Positions 35,158-43,447 of a stretch of DNA of 64,000 nt are shown in pieces. The position numbers were made by a program, and so were the translations under genes. Each line of letters starts with the position of its first letter. The stretch's first letter is position 1. Under the pieces are notes generated by a model. That model had not been told where the DNA came from, did not search any database, and was given only the letters and a program-made list of their open reading frames with translations. Origin of the DNA: DAOTWC01 sp048499435 (lineage in GTDB: Bacteria; Chloroflexota; Anaerolineae; Aggregatilineales; Phototrophicaceae); the NCBI GenBank assembly GCA_048499435.1, contig JASNZW010000001.1, forward strand, positions 955,761 to 1,019,760. Reading direction: 5' to 3'.

Positions 35158-37326
35158 CTACGCCGGCGTCACCTCGTAGGCGACGCCTTCCAGCACCACG
35201 ATCACGCGCTCGCCCAGGGCGAAGTAATCCGCCAGTTCGGGGTGAGCGTCCAGCAGCGCGAAGTAGGCGTCGCTGAGGAAGGCGACCGGCTCAGTCTGCA
35301 TCGTGTCCGGCTCGAACGCGGTGTCGGTCCAGACGCCAGCGCGCAGGATAAAGGTGCGGTCGTTGACGGTGCGGATCACGGTGCCGCCGCCGCCCTGCTG
35401 ATCGCCGCCAGCCTGGCCAGGGGCCGTCATCGTTGGCATTGGCGCAGCCGCCGGCGCAGCGGCCCCGCGCAGGCTCTCTGAGGCGGCGGCGGCATCTACC
35501 GCGCCGGCCCCGGTGAAGCTGCTCGCCAGCCCCTCCGCTTCCTGCGCGAACTGCTGCACCGCGCGCGCGCGCCCCTCGCGCGAGAGGATGTCATCTTCCT
35601 CGATCAGGAAGCTGGTGTACGGCGTGATGATGCCGTAGCGCACGCTCAGGTCAACGACGCTCTGCACCAGTTCCTCGTTCTCGCCGCGCAGCCGGATGCT
35701 GTTCAGCAGCTCGCCGATGCGGCGGGTGGCCCACAGGCGCGCGATGAACGGCTCGCCGCCGGCGCGGCCGGGGAAGCGCAGGCCGCTGTAGGTGAACGTC
35801 TGGCGCTCGCCGCCGACCTGCCCGCTGAGCGTGACGGCGACGTTCTCCGCCTCGCCGCGATAGCGGCCCACGATCGTAAGCTGCTCGCCGGCGAACAGGT
35901 CGGGCAGCGCGGCGGGGTACAGGCTCTCAACGGTGGCGCCGCCGAAGTCCAGGCTGATGTCGGTCAGGACCGGCGCGCTGATCTTGTTGTAAAGGCTGGC
36001 AACCGCTTCATTGATGCGCTCGCCGGGGCGCACATAGGTGCTGGCCCCGTGATGGTCGCGCACGATGCTGTCGAGCAGGAAGGTGTCCACGTCGTCGCCC
36101 ACGCCGAAAGCGAAGATGCGCGCGTTGGGGCGGGCAGCGTCCCGAAGGTTGCGCAGGATGGTGTCAGGGTCGGTCTCGCCCTCGGTGGCGAGGCCGTCGG
36201 TGATGAACAGCACCGTCGTCGCGCGCTCAGCGTCCACACCGGCCAGCGCCGTCAGCAGCGCGCCGTTGATATCGGTCCCGCCTTCAGCGGCCTGCCGGCT
36301 GATCCAGCTCACCGCGTCGCGCGCGCTGTCCGTGTTTTCCATGCGGGTGCTGTAGACGCGCCAGCCGGTGCTGAACAGGATCATATTGAAGCGGTCCTGC
36401 GGGTTGAGGTGTTCGAGAACATAGGCGGCGGCCTCGCGCGCCTGGTCCCACTTTGGCCCCTGCATGCTGCCAGACTGGTCAAGCACGACGATCACATCTC
36501 TGGCGATCACGCGCTCGTCGGGCACGCTCAGCGGCGGCTGCACCAGCAGCATGAAGAAGCCGTCGTCGCTGGCACTCTCGCGGTACGACAGCAGGTTAAC
36601 GCTAATGGTCTCGCTGGTGAGGGCGAAAAACAGGCTGAAATCGTCGGTGGCGCGGTAGTTATTGGCCTCGAAGCCGGCGCGGAACTGCGTGTCGTCGCCC
36701 GGCGTGCGGCTGATGGCGATGCTGTGGCTGGGCGAATACACGCTGCCGATGGGGTCCTGCCCGCGCACGCTCACGCTGATGCTCATTTCGCCGATGCTGC
36801 GCTGCCCCTGGCCCGCCGCCTTCAGCGGGTAAACATAGTGCAGCAGGCCGTTGTCCACCTCCAGCACCTGTGAATAGGCGATCTGGATGCGGCGCGATTC
36901 GCCCGGCGGGATGGGGAACACGTTAGCCTGAATCGCGCCGGAGCCGATGTACTCCAGCAGCGCCGGGTCGCGGTACTGGCGCACGATCTCGTTGTAGATG
37001 CTGCGCGCCTCGTCCGCCGCCAGGATTTTAGCGTCAATCGGCACGCCGTCCACCCACATCGTAAGCTGGCTGACGGCAGCCCCCGCCGGCAGCGGGAAGA
37101 TAAACGTGCCCTCAGCCAGCCCCTCACCCTGATTGGTGAACTGCATGTCCACCTGGGTGGTGGCTACCTGGTTCTCGATGTCCGCCTGGACGCGGTGATA
37201 GTCAATTTTGAGCCATTCGGGATTGGTAAACACGCCGCCGGGCGGCGGCAGAATCACCTGGGCGGCGGCGGGGACCGCCGCGCCCAGCAGCGCCAGCGCG
37301 ATCACAAGCAAAAATAAGCGTTTCAT
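35158..37326 (-). CDS. Secreted VIT and VWA domain protein
   Basis: 722 residues with signal peptide MKRLFLLVIALALLGAAVPAAAQ. A vault/inter-alpha-trypsin-inhibitor (VIT) domain occupies about 30-170 (VDMQFTNQGEGLAEGTFIFPLPAGAAVSQ region). Then a von Willebrand A domain with intact metal site VVLDQSGSMQGP (about 282-292), followed by TTVLFITDGLATEGE. The region after about 480 is beta-rich, and the last ~120 residues follow a Gln/Gly/Pro linker. Such proteins mediate adhesion or act in stress; no sortase motif is visible. The map gene is upstream on the same strand. Confidence 0.85.
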   Translation of the reverse strand: MKRLFLLVIALALLGAAVPAAAQVILPPPGGVFTNPEWLKIDYHRVQADIENQVATTQVDMQFTNQGEGLAEGTFIFPLPAGAAVSQLTMWVDGVPIDAKILAADEARSIYNEIVRQYRDPALLEYIGSGAIQANVFPIPPGESRRIQIAYSQVLEVDNGLLHYVYPLKAAGQGQRSIGEMSISVSVRGQDPIGSVYSPSHSIAISRTPGDDTQFRAGFEANNYRATDDFSLFFALTSETISVNLLSYRESASDDGFFMLLVQPPLSVPDERVIARDVIVVLDQSGSMQGPKWDQAREAAAYVLEHLNPQDRFNMILFSTGWRVYSTRMENTDSARDAVSWISRQAAEGGTDINGALLTALAGVDAERATTVLFITDGLATEGETDPDTILRNLRDAARPNARIFAFGVGDDVDTFLLDSIVRDHHGASTYVRPGERINEAVASLYNKISAPVLTDISLDFGGATVESLYPAALPDLFAGEQLTIVGRYRGEAENVAVTLSGQVGGERQTFTYSGLRFPGRAGGEPFIARLWATRRIGELLNSIRLRGENEELVQSVVDLSVRYGIITPYTSFLIEEDDILSREGRARAVQQFAQEAEGLASSFTGAGAVDAAAASESLRGAAAPAAAPMPTMTAPGQAGGDQQGGGGTVIRTVNDRTFILRAGVWTDTAFEPDTMQTEPVAFLSDAYFALLDAHPELADYFALGERVIVVLEGVAYEVTPA

Positions 37327-37401
37327 GTCACTACCCTCCAGCGAACTCTGTCCGTGCTACAGAGACGCCGGCGGGCCGCTGTTGGTTCCACGCGGCGCGC
37401 G

Positions 37402-38151
37402 TCAGTCCACCGCCGTCACCAGGATCGGCGCGTCGTCCGTGATAATGACGGTGTGCTCATACTGCGCCGCCAGGCTGCCGTCGGTCGTGCGCAGCGTCCA
37501 GCCGTCGGGGTCAGTTCGGACGTGGATCGCGCCGGTGGTCAGGAACGGCTCCAGCGTGATAACCATGCCGGCGGTGAGTTTGCGCGCGGCGCGGCGCTCG
37601 AAGTAATGGGGGATGCTGCGCGGGTATTCGTGCAGGTGGCGGCCCACGCCGTGACCGCCCAGCTCGCGGATGACGTGGTAGCCGCCGCGCCGCGCCACCG
37701 CTTCGACCGCCCGCCCGATAGCGTTCATCGGCTCGCCGGCGCGCGCCGCGCCGATGGCGGCCTGCAGCGCCTCAAGCGTGTAATCGCACAGGCGCTGCCG
37801 GGCCGGGTCCACCGGCGGCACAGGCATACTGGCCCCGGTGTCGGCCCAGTAGCCGTCCAGCTCTGCCGACACGTCAATGTTGATCAGGTCGCCCGGCTGA
37901 ATTACGCGCGGGCCGGGGATGGCGTGGGCGGCCTCGTCGTTCAGGCTGATGCAGGTGTGGCCGGGGTAGTTATAGGCCAGGATGGGCGCGGAACGCGCGC
38001 CGTGCGCGCGCAGAAAAGCCGCGCCGATCTCGTCCAGCTCGGCGGTGGTCATGCCCGGCTGAACCGCCGCCTGCATGTGCCTGAGCGTCAGGCCGACGAT
38101 GCGCCCGATGCGCAGCAGGCCCGCTAAATCCTGTTCATCTTCAATTGTCAT
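37402..38151 (-). CDS. map: Methionine aminopeptidase, type I
   Basis: 249 residues. All five metal ligands are visible: Asp93 (LINIDVSAELDGYW), Asp104 (WADTG), His167 (GGHGVGRHLHE), Glu201 (ITLEPF) and Glu232 (QYEHT), with His76 in AHAIPG. It removes the initiator methionine from new proteins. It lies away from the usual ribosomal-protein cluster, so it may be an extra copy. A second map cannot be seen in this window. Confidence 0.95.
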   Translation of the reverse strand: MTIEDEQDLAGLLRIGRIVGLTLRHMQAAVQPGMTTAELDEIGAAFLRAHGARSAPILAYNYPGHTCISLNDEAAHAIPGPRVIQPGDLINIDVSAELDGYWADTGASMPVPPVDPARQRLCDYTLEALQAAIGAARAGEPMNAIGRAVEAVARRGGYHVIRELGGHGVGRHLHEYPRSIPHYFERRAARKLTAGMVITLEPFLTTGAIHVRTDPDGWTLRTTDGSLAAQYEHTVIITDDAPILVTAVD

Positions 38152-38337
38152 GGCGCTGATAACCTTCGCTGCTGCCGGAAATGGCCCTTACTATACGCCC
38201 GCTGGCCGGTCGCGGCAAGGCGCGGGGGCGGCGGGCAGGCGCAACTTCGCGCGCCGCGCTGCGTAATAGCACTGTGAAACCCGTTAGACTACCGGGGACC
38301 GGGTCCCTGGCGAATATTCACAGTGTGGGGGAAACAT

Positions 38338-38664
38338 ATGTCGGACAAACGCAGTTCACAGGTTGCAACCGGGATTTTCCTCATCGGGGTGGCGCTGCTT
38401 TTTCTGTTTAACCTGGCAGTATGGCCGCTGATTATGTTCGTGATCGCCGCCGCGCTGCTGGGGGCTGAGTACGCGCACGACGGCACGCTCAACCTGCGCG
38501 ATAACCGCGTGATCGCCGCCATCATCGTCGCGGTGATCGGCCTGATCAACCTGATTGACCTGAACATTAACTGGGGCAGTCTGTGGCCGGTCGCGCTGAT
38601 CCTCGTCGGCCTGTTCGTGCTGTTCGGCGACCGCATTAAGTTCGGCAAGAGCAAACGCGAGTAG
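38338..38664 (+). CDS. Small multi-pass membrane protein, unknown
   Basis: 108 residues with four hydrophobic segments (about 10-27, 30-43, 60-74, 82-100) and a basic C-terminus (DRIKFGKSKRE). The pattern is that of small LiaF-/DUF5668-like membrane proteins, but I cannot assign a family firmly. GGGGGA lies upstream of the ATG at 38338. A short palindrome, GGGACCGGGTCCC (38295-38307), sits about 30 bases upstream and could be an operator. Confidence 0.6.
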   Translation: MSDKRSSQVATGIFLIGVALLFLFNLAVWPLIMFVIAAALLGAEYAHDGTLNLRDNRVIAAIIVAVIGLINLIDLNINWGSLWPVALILVGLFVLFGDRIKFGKSKRE

Positions 38665-38669
38665 GCCGG

Positions 38670-40157
38670 TCAGTTTGCGCGGCGCGCCAGCACCAGAATG
38701 AAGCTGCCGCTGGTGTGGGCGCTGCCGTCCGCGCCGTCGTAGCGCCCGGCGCGCACATAGTAGACGCCGCTGGCGGGCAGCGTAAAGCGCTCGATGCGCG
38801 CGTTCTGGCCGCTGCCGCTGTCGTCGTCGCGCACCAGCAGGTTGAGGCTGGCGTCCAGCAGGCTGACCACCGGGTCCAGGTCGCCATCGCCGCGGTTCAT
38901 CGTCACGGTGATCACGTCGCCCGCGCTGCCCCGGAAGGCGTAGCGCGTCTCTGGCGCGTCGTCGCTGACGCTGCCGGTGACGGTCACGCCGTAGGCGATG
39001 CGCGCCACGCCCTCCGGCACGCCGTCAAAGGCGCTGCCCAGGCTTTGCAGCTCCAGCCGGTAGCCGCCGGCGGTCGGCGCGGAATCGCCCTCAAAGCGTG
39101 ACGCGACAATGTAATACACGCCGTCCGCCGGGACCTGAAACTGGTCAATGCGCGCGTTCTGGCCGCCGCCGCCGTCGTCATCGCTGGCCAGCACGACAAG
39201 GTTGGCGTCGGTGATTGTCACGAACGAATCAAGGCTGCCGCCGCTGCGGGTCATGCGGACCGTGATGAGGTCGTTGGCGCTGGCCTGAAAGCGATAGTAG
39301 CGTTTGGCCTGGTCGCCGGTGATCGTGCCGTCCACGGCGTCGCCCAGCAGCAGCGGGAACGCGGTCTGCGGGGTGTTGCCCAGGCCGCTGTCGCGCGCTT
39401 CCTCCAGCGTCAGCACGAAGCTGCCGGCGCTGATCCCGGCGGCCTGGCCGTAGCGCGACGCGATAACAACATATGTGCCGTCCTTCTCGATCACCAGCCC
39501 CTCGATGCCGGCGTCCAGCGGGACCAGCGCGCCGATCAGGTCGTCGTTGTCCGCCAGCACGAACGAACGGTCGTCCACCACCTGCAAATACGAGTCAAGG
39601 TCGCCGGACACGCGGCGCATGTGCAGGTTGATGATGTCGCCGCGCCGGGCGGAAAAGGTGTAGTACAGCTGCGGCTGCATGTCGCTGATGCGGTTGATAA
39701 CCTGGTCGCCATAGCGCAGCGCGCTGCCCGACGCCGAGCTGACGCCGACGCGCTCGATGCGCAGCTCGTAAGCGCCGGTGGTCGTGCCGAGCGCGTAGCC
39801 AAAGCGCGCCACGATGACGAAATAGCGCCCGCTGCGCGGAATCACCAGCGACGCCACCTGCGGCACGCGGCTGCCGCCGCTGTCGTCCAGGCTGGCCAGC
39901 ACCGCGCCGGCGTCGTCCAGCACCAGCAGCACAGGGTCCAGGTCGCCGCTGGTCACGGTCAGCGTGATGGCGATAACCTCGCCGCGCTGCGCCTCGAAAT
40001 AATAGGCGGATCGGGGCGCGCTGTTGGTGATGCTGCCGGTGTTAGCCGTTCCGTAAGCCAGGCCAGCCCCCTCCGCGCCGCCGTCCTGCGCGCGGGTCGG
40101 CGCGGCGAAGCAGGCCGCCAGCGTCAGCAGCAGCGCGGCCAGCAGGCGGCGCATCAT
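38670..40157 (-). CDS. Lipoprotein with four PPC-type repeats
   Basis: 495 residues. The signal ends in LAAC (Cys16), a lipobox. Four pre-peptidase C-terminal (PPC) domains of ~110 residues follow, each with the pattern GDxIxVxMxRxxGxLDPxVxLLDAxxxxLAxDDDxG and then YYxVASRF; the last two hold near-identical QNARI(D/E)xFxxPAxGVYY stretches. PPC domains fold as beta-sandwiches on secreted enzymes, but here no catalytic domain is attached. The start overlaps the histidine kinase stop by four bases, so the two are co-translated. Confidence 0.85.
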   Translation of the reverse strand: MMRRLLAALLLTLAACFAAPTRAQDGGAEGAGLAYGTANTGSITNSAPRSAYYFEAQRGEVIAITLTVTSGDLDPVLLVLDDAGAVLASLDDSGGSRVPQVASLVIPRSGRYFVIVARFGYALGTTTGAYELRIERVGVSSASGSALRYGDQVINRISDMQPQLYYTFSARRGDIINLHMRRVSGDLDSYLQVVDDRSFVLADNDDLIGALVPLDAGIEGLVIEKDGTYVVIASRYGQAAGISAGSFVLTLEEARDSGLGNTPQTAFPLLLGDAVDGTITGDQAKRYYRFQASANDLITVRMTRSGGSLDSFVTITDANLVVLASDDDGGGGQNARIDQFQVPADGVYYIVASRFEGDSAPTAGGYRLELQSLGSAFDGVPEGVARIAYGVTVTGSVSDDAPETRYAFRGSAGDVITVTMNRGDGDLDPVVSLLDASLNLLVRDDDSGSGQNARIERFTLPASGVYYVRAGRYDGADGSAHTSGSFILVLARRAN

Positions 40158-41704
40158 ATCTGCGGCCCGCCCGCCAGCGGCAGGCGCACAATAAAGACCG
40201 TCCCCTGGCCAGCAGCGCTTTCGACGCTGATGCTGCCGCCGTGCATCTCGACCGCCTGTTTGGCGATCACCAGCCCCAGCCCGGTTCCCGGCAGCCTTTC
40301 GACGTTGGCCGCGCGGTGGAACGGCTCGAACAGGCGCGGCAGGTCCGCCGGCGGGATGCCGATGCCCTGGTCGCTGATGCGGATCACGGCTTCGTCGCCG
40401 TCCAGCGCCAGGCTGAGGCGCACTTCGCCGCCAGCCGGCGAGTATTTGATGGCGTTGTTCAGCAGGTTGTCCAGGGCGCGGCGCAGCAGTTTACGGTCAA
40501 CGCGGGCCTCTACGCGCCGGTCCACCCCGGTAAACACCAGCCGGTGCGTGCGGTGGTGGGCGAAGCTCAGGCTTTCCAGGATGTCGCGCAGGTAAGTCTC
40601 CAGATCAAGCGTCTCCAGGTTGAGCCGTTCGCCCATGAACTCGGCCTTGCTGATGGACATCACGTCCGCCACCAGCTCAGACAGATTGCGCACCTGCGCT
40701 TCGATCGTCTCCAGCGACTCGCGTTTTTCAGCTTCGGTGGCGCGGTCGCCGTATTTGCGCAGCATATCGGCGGCCAGTTGGATCGCGGTCAGCGGCGTGC
40801 GCAGCTCGTGCGACATGACCGAGATAAAGCGGTCCTTGAGCAGGCGCAGCTCGCGCTCTTTCTCCAGCGCGACATTCAGGCGTTCCTTGTCCAGCAGCTC
40901 GGCCTGGAGGCGTTTGCGCTCAGTGATGTCCTGGACGATGCCGGTATACATGGTGCGCCCGGCCGTCTGCAGGCGCGTCATGGCGATATACATCGGGAAC
41001 AGCGTGCCGTCGCAGCGTCGCCCGACGATCTCGCGCCCCTGGTTGTCGGCGGCCACCGTCAGCGCGGCCATATAGTCTTTGTCGCCGCCGACGCTGCGCT
41101 CGTCCAGCAGGGCCACGAACCCCTGGCCGATAAGGTCGCTGGGGTGGTCGCAGCCGAAAATGTGCGCCGCCGCCGGGTTAAGCATGTCAATGACGCCCTC
41201 GTGGTCGGTTGTGATAATGCCGTCTACCACGTTGTTCACAATCGCCTGGACGCGCGCGCTGCTCTCCGCCAGCTCAATCTGCACGCGCTTGAGTTCGGTC
41301 ACGTTCTGGTGCGCCACGATCAGCCGCGCGAGGCCGCGCCACTCGAAGCGGGTAACGCGCATGACGAACCAGCGGCGCTCGCTGGCGCTGTGGCAGGGGT
41401 ACTCAAGGTAGAACTCGCTGGCTGTCTGGTCAAGCACCTGGCGGATGCCGCGCGCCGCTGCGCGCGCGTCGTCTGTGGCCGCCGTCTCGCAGGCGGCCAG
41501 GTAATTCGCGCCGACGCCGTAAGCCTGGCCGCTGAAGCCGCCGTCGTCCGCGAACTGGCGCCAGGCGTCGTTAACCGCCAGGATCACGCCGTTCTCATCG
41601 AGGATGGCGATGTGCGCCGACAGCGCGTTAAGCGCCGCGCGGACAAACCCCTCGGCTTCCTGATACGCCAGGCGGTCTGTGCCGCCCGTTACACTGAGTA
41701 ACAC
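40154..41704 (-). CDS. Cytoplasmic PAS-PAS sensor histidine kinase
   Basis: 516 residues without a membrane helix. Two PAS domains (about 25-130 and 150-255; ENGVILAVNDAWRQF and DHEGVIDMLNPAAAHIFG) precede the dimerisation helix with SVMSHELRTPLTAIQL (phospho-His) and a HATPase domain with LDNLLNNAIKYSPAGG, ISDQGIGIPP and GTGLGLVIAKQ. It probably senses a small ligand or redox state. No response regulator is adjacent; the next gene is a PPC lipoprotein. GTG start with GGGAGCGG upstream. Confidence 0.9.
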   Translation of the reverse strand: MLLSVTGGTDRLAYQEAEGFVRAALNALSAHIAILDENGVILAVNDAWRQFADDGGFSGQAYGVGANYLAACETAATDDARAAARGIRQVLDQTASEFYLEYPCHSASERRWFVMRVTRFEWRGLARLIVAHQNVTELKRVQIELAESSARVQAIVNNVVDGIITTDHEGVIDMLNPAAAHIFGCDHPSDLIGQGFVALLDERSVGGDKDYMAALTVAADNQGREIVGRRCDGTLFPMYIAMTRLQTAGRTMYTGIVQDITERKRLQAELLDKERLNVALEKERELRLLKDRFISVMSHELRTPLTAIQLAADMLRKYGDRATEAEKRESLETIEAQVRNLSELVADVMSISKAEFMGERLNLETLDLETYLRDILESLSFAHHRTHRLVFTGVDRRVEARVDRKLLRRALDNLLNNAIKYSPAGGEVRLSLALDGDEAVIRISDQGIGIPPADLPRLFEPFHRAANVERLPGTGLGLVIAKQAVEMHGGSISVESAAGQGTVFIVRLPLAGGPQI

Positions 41705-41921
41705 TGTTCCGCTCCCGCACGCGCCGCATCTGGCGGTTCAGCGCTAGTGTAACACAACTCAGCCGCCAGACGCCCGCCCCAGCCCCGCGCTGCCCCCTTC
41801 TATTATAGACTCGCAGCGCCGCGCCCCGAACTTAATCCGGCTTAAATACAGGCGGACGGGCGGGCTTTATGCTGAGGATAGATGCTGTCACTGAGTGGGG
41901 AACACAACCGAGGGGGGCTGT

Positions 41922-42122
41922 ATGGCGTGGCAAACGGCGGAAAAATTTCTGGAGCTGCTCGCTGCTGACCGAATTTTACGGACGCACCAGCGGTTAGACA
42001 ACGCCTGGTCAACCCCAGAGCTGATACGCTTCGCCAAAAAGAAAGGCTTCCTGTTCTCCGCGGCGGACCTGGAAACGGCTATGAAATCCTTCGCCCGGCA
42101 GCAGCAGGCAGCTAAACGGTAA
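41922..42122 (+). CDS. Nif11-domain small protein
   Basis: 66 residues. TAEKFLELLAADRILRTHQRL, then TPELIRFAKKKGFLFSAADLETAM, matches the Nif11 domain, found as a nitrogenase-associated protein and as leader peptide of nitrile-hydratase-leader (NHLP) RiPPs. It has no GG-cleavage site and no core peptide tail, so a RiPP precursor role is doubtful. GGGGGG lies just before the ATG, which is chosen over the frame start at 41895. It is 12 bases upstream of the flavodoxin gene, so the two are an operon. Confidence 0.7.
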   Translation: MAWQTAEKFLELLAADRILRTHQRLDNAWSTPELIRFAKKKGFLFSAADLETAMKSFARQQQAAKR

Positions 42123-42134
42123 GAGGAGGTTTGC

Positions 42135-42674
42135 ATGGCTAAGATTGGGGTGTTTTACGGCAGCAGCACGTCTCAAACCGAGTACGTGGCCTACGATATT
42201 CACGACACGATTGAGGCCCGGCTCGGCCCGGACACGGTCGCTGTTCACAACATCGGCAGCAGCGACATCAGCGAAATGCTGAAATACACCGACCTGATTC
42301 TCGGCATCCCTACCTGGGACATCGGCCAGCTTCAGGTGGATTGGGATATGAAATGGGGCGACCTGGAAGCGCTGGACCTGACCGGGCACAAGGTCGCGAT
42401 TTTCGGCATGGGCGACCAGTACGGCTATCCCGACACCTATCTGGACGCCGCGGGAATGCTGGCCGAAACGGTGCTGGCGCAGGGCGGCGAGCTGGTCGGC
42501 TACACGCCCGTGAACGACACCTATCAATTCGCGCACTCATTGTTCACAGAGGGCAAGAACTTCATGGGCCTCGCGCTCGATGAAGACCACCAGCCCAAAC
42601 TGACCAAGGGGCGGTTAGATGCGTGGATTGAGCAGGTGCTGCTGGCGTTCGACCTGCTGGGCGAGGAAGCCTGA
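42135..42674 (+). CDS. Long-chain flavodoxin
   Basis: 179 residues, FMN-binding electron carrier. The phosphate loop reads FYGSSTSQTEYVA (usually GSTTGNTE), the 50s loop IPTWDIGQLQVDW supplies the stacking Trp, and the 90s loop GMGDQYGYPDTYLDAAGML has Tyr on the other face. The ~20-residue insert near 130 marks the long-chain class (FldA/NifF). GAGGAGG precedes the ATG. Upstream lies the Nif11 gene. No nif genes are in view, so a link to nitrogen fixation is only a hint. Confidence 0.9.
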   Translation: MAKIGVFYGSSTSQTEYVAYDIHDTIEARLGPDTVAVHNIGSSDISEMLKYTDLILGIPTWDIGQLQVDWDMKWGDLEALDLTGHKVAIFGMGDQYGYPDTYLDAAGMLAETVLAQGGELVGYTPVNDTYQFAHSLFTEGKNFMGLALDEDHQPKLTKGRLDAWIEQVLLAFDLLGEEA

Positions 42675-42733
42675 CCCTGTTTCGGCCTGGCAAGGCGGCG
42701 AAGCCAGCCGGGCGCCGGCCGCCGCCGCGTGCC

Positions 42734-43447
42734 TCACTCGTCCCGCAGCCGATACCCGACGCCCGGCTCCGTGATGAGGTGGCGCGGGCGGGTGGCGTCC
42801 GCCTCCAGCTTGTGCCGAAGCTGCCCCATGTAAACGCGCAGATAGTGCATCTCATCCACGTAGGATGGCCCCCAGACATCGTGCAGCAGCTGCTTGCGAG
42901 TCACGACCTTGCCAGCGTGCTGAACAAGCACGGAAAGCAGTTTGTACTCGATCGGCGTGAGGTGGACTTCCTGCTCGCCAACGAAAACCTGCCTGTGCGC
43001 TAAATCAACCCGGAGATCGCCGCTGGTAAACACCGGCCCGCCGGAACCCTGCGCCGTCTGGGCGGCGTGGCGCAGGGCAACGCGCAGGCGGGCCAGCAGC
43101 TCAGCGGTTCCAAACGGCTTGGTCAGGTAGTCATCCGCGCCGGCGTCCAGCGCGTCAACCTTGTCGCGCTCCCGGTTGCGCGCGGACAGAACGATGATCG
43201 GGGTAGCCGTCCACTCGCGCAGGCGGCGGGTCACCTCCAGCCCATCCAGGTCCGGCAGGCCCAGGTCGAGGATAACGAGGTCAGGGTGCTGCATCCCGAC
43301 CAGCCGCAGACCTTCCAGGCCGGTCGCGGCGTCCAGGTAGTGATAACCTTCGTCCATCAGCGTCGCGCGCAGAAAACGCCGAATCTGCGGGTCGTCCTCA
43401 ATCACCAGAATAACTGCGGCGCCTGGTTTATCGGCTGCGCTGCTCAT
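42734..43447 (-). CDS. kdpE: KdpE response regulator
   Basis: 237 residues. Receiver domain with Asp19 in VIEDDP, phospho-Asp61 in LVILDLGLPDLDG and YLTKPF lysine; OmpR-type winged helix with TPIEYKLLSVLVQHAGKVVTRKQLL and the DEMHYLRVYMGQLRHKLE recognition helix. KdpE activates kdpFABC under potassium limitation. The start codon lies 20 bases inside the end of kdpD, so the two are translated together. No kdpFABC is in the window. Confidence 0.93.
   Translation of the reverse strand: MSSAADKPGAAVILVIEDDPQIRRFLRATLMDEGYHYLDAATGLEGLRLVGMQHPDLVILDLGLPDLDGLEVTRRLREWTATPIIVLSARNRERDKVDALDAGADDYLTKPFGTAELLARLRVALRHAAQTAQGSGGPVFTSGDLRVDLAHRQVFVGEQEVHLTPIEYKLLSVLVQHAGKVVTRKQLLHDVWGPSYVDEMHYLRVYMGQLRHKLEADATRPRHLITEPGVGYRLRDE

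Noticed and set aside
41922..42122. Nif11 protein as a RiPP precursor
   Set aside because: No leader cleavage site, no core region with Cys/Ser/Thr, and no modifying enzyme nearby.
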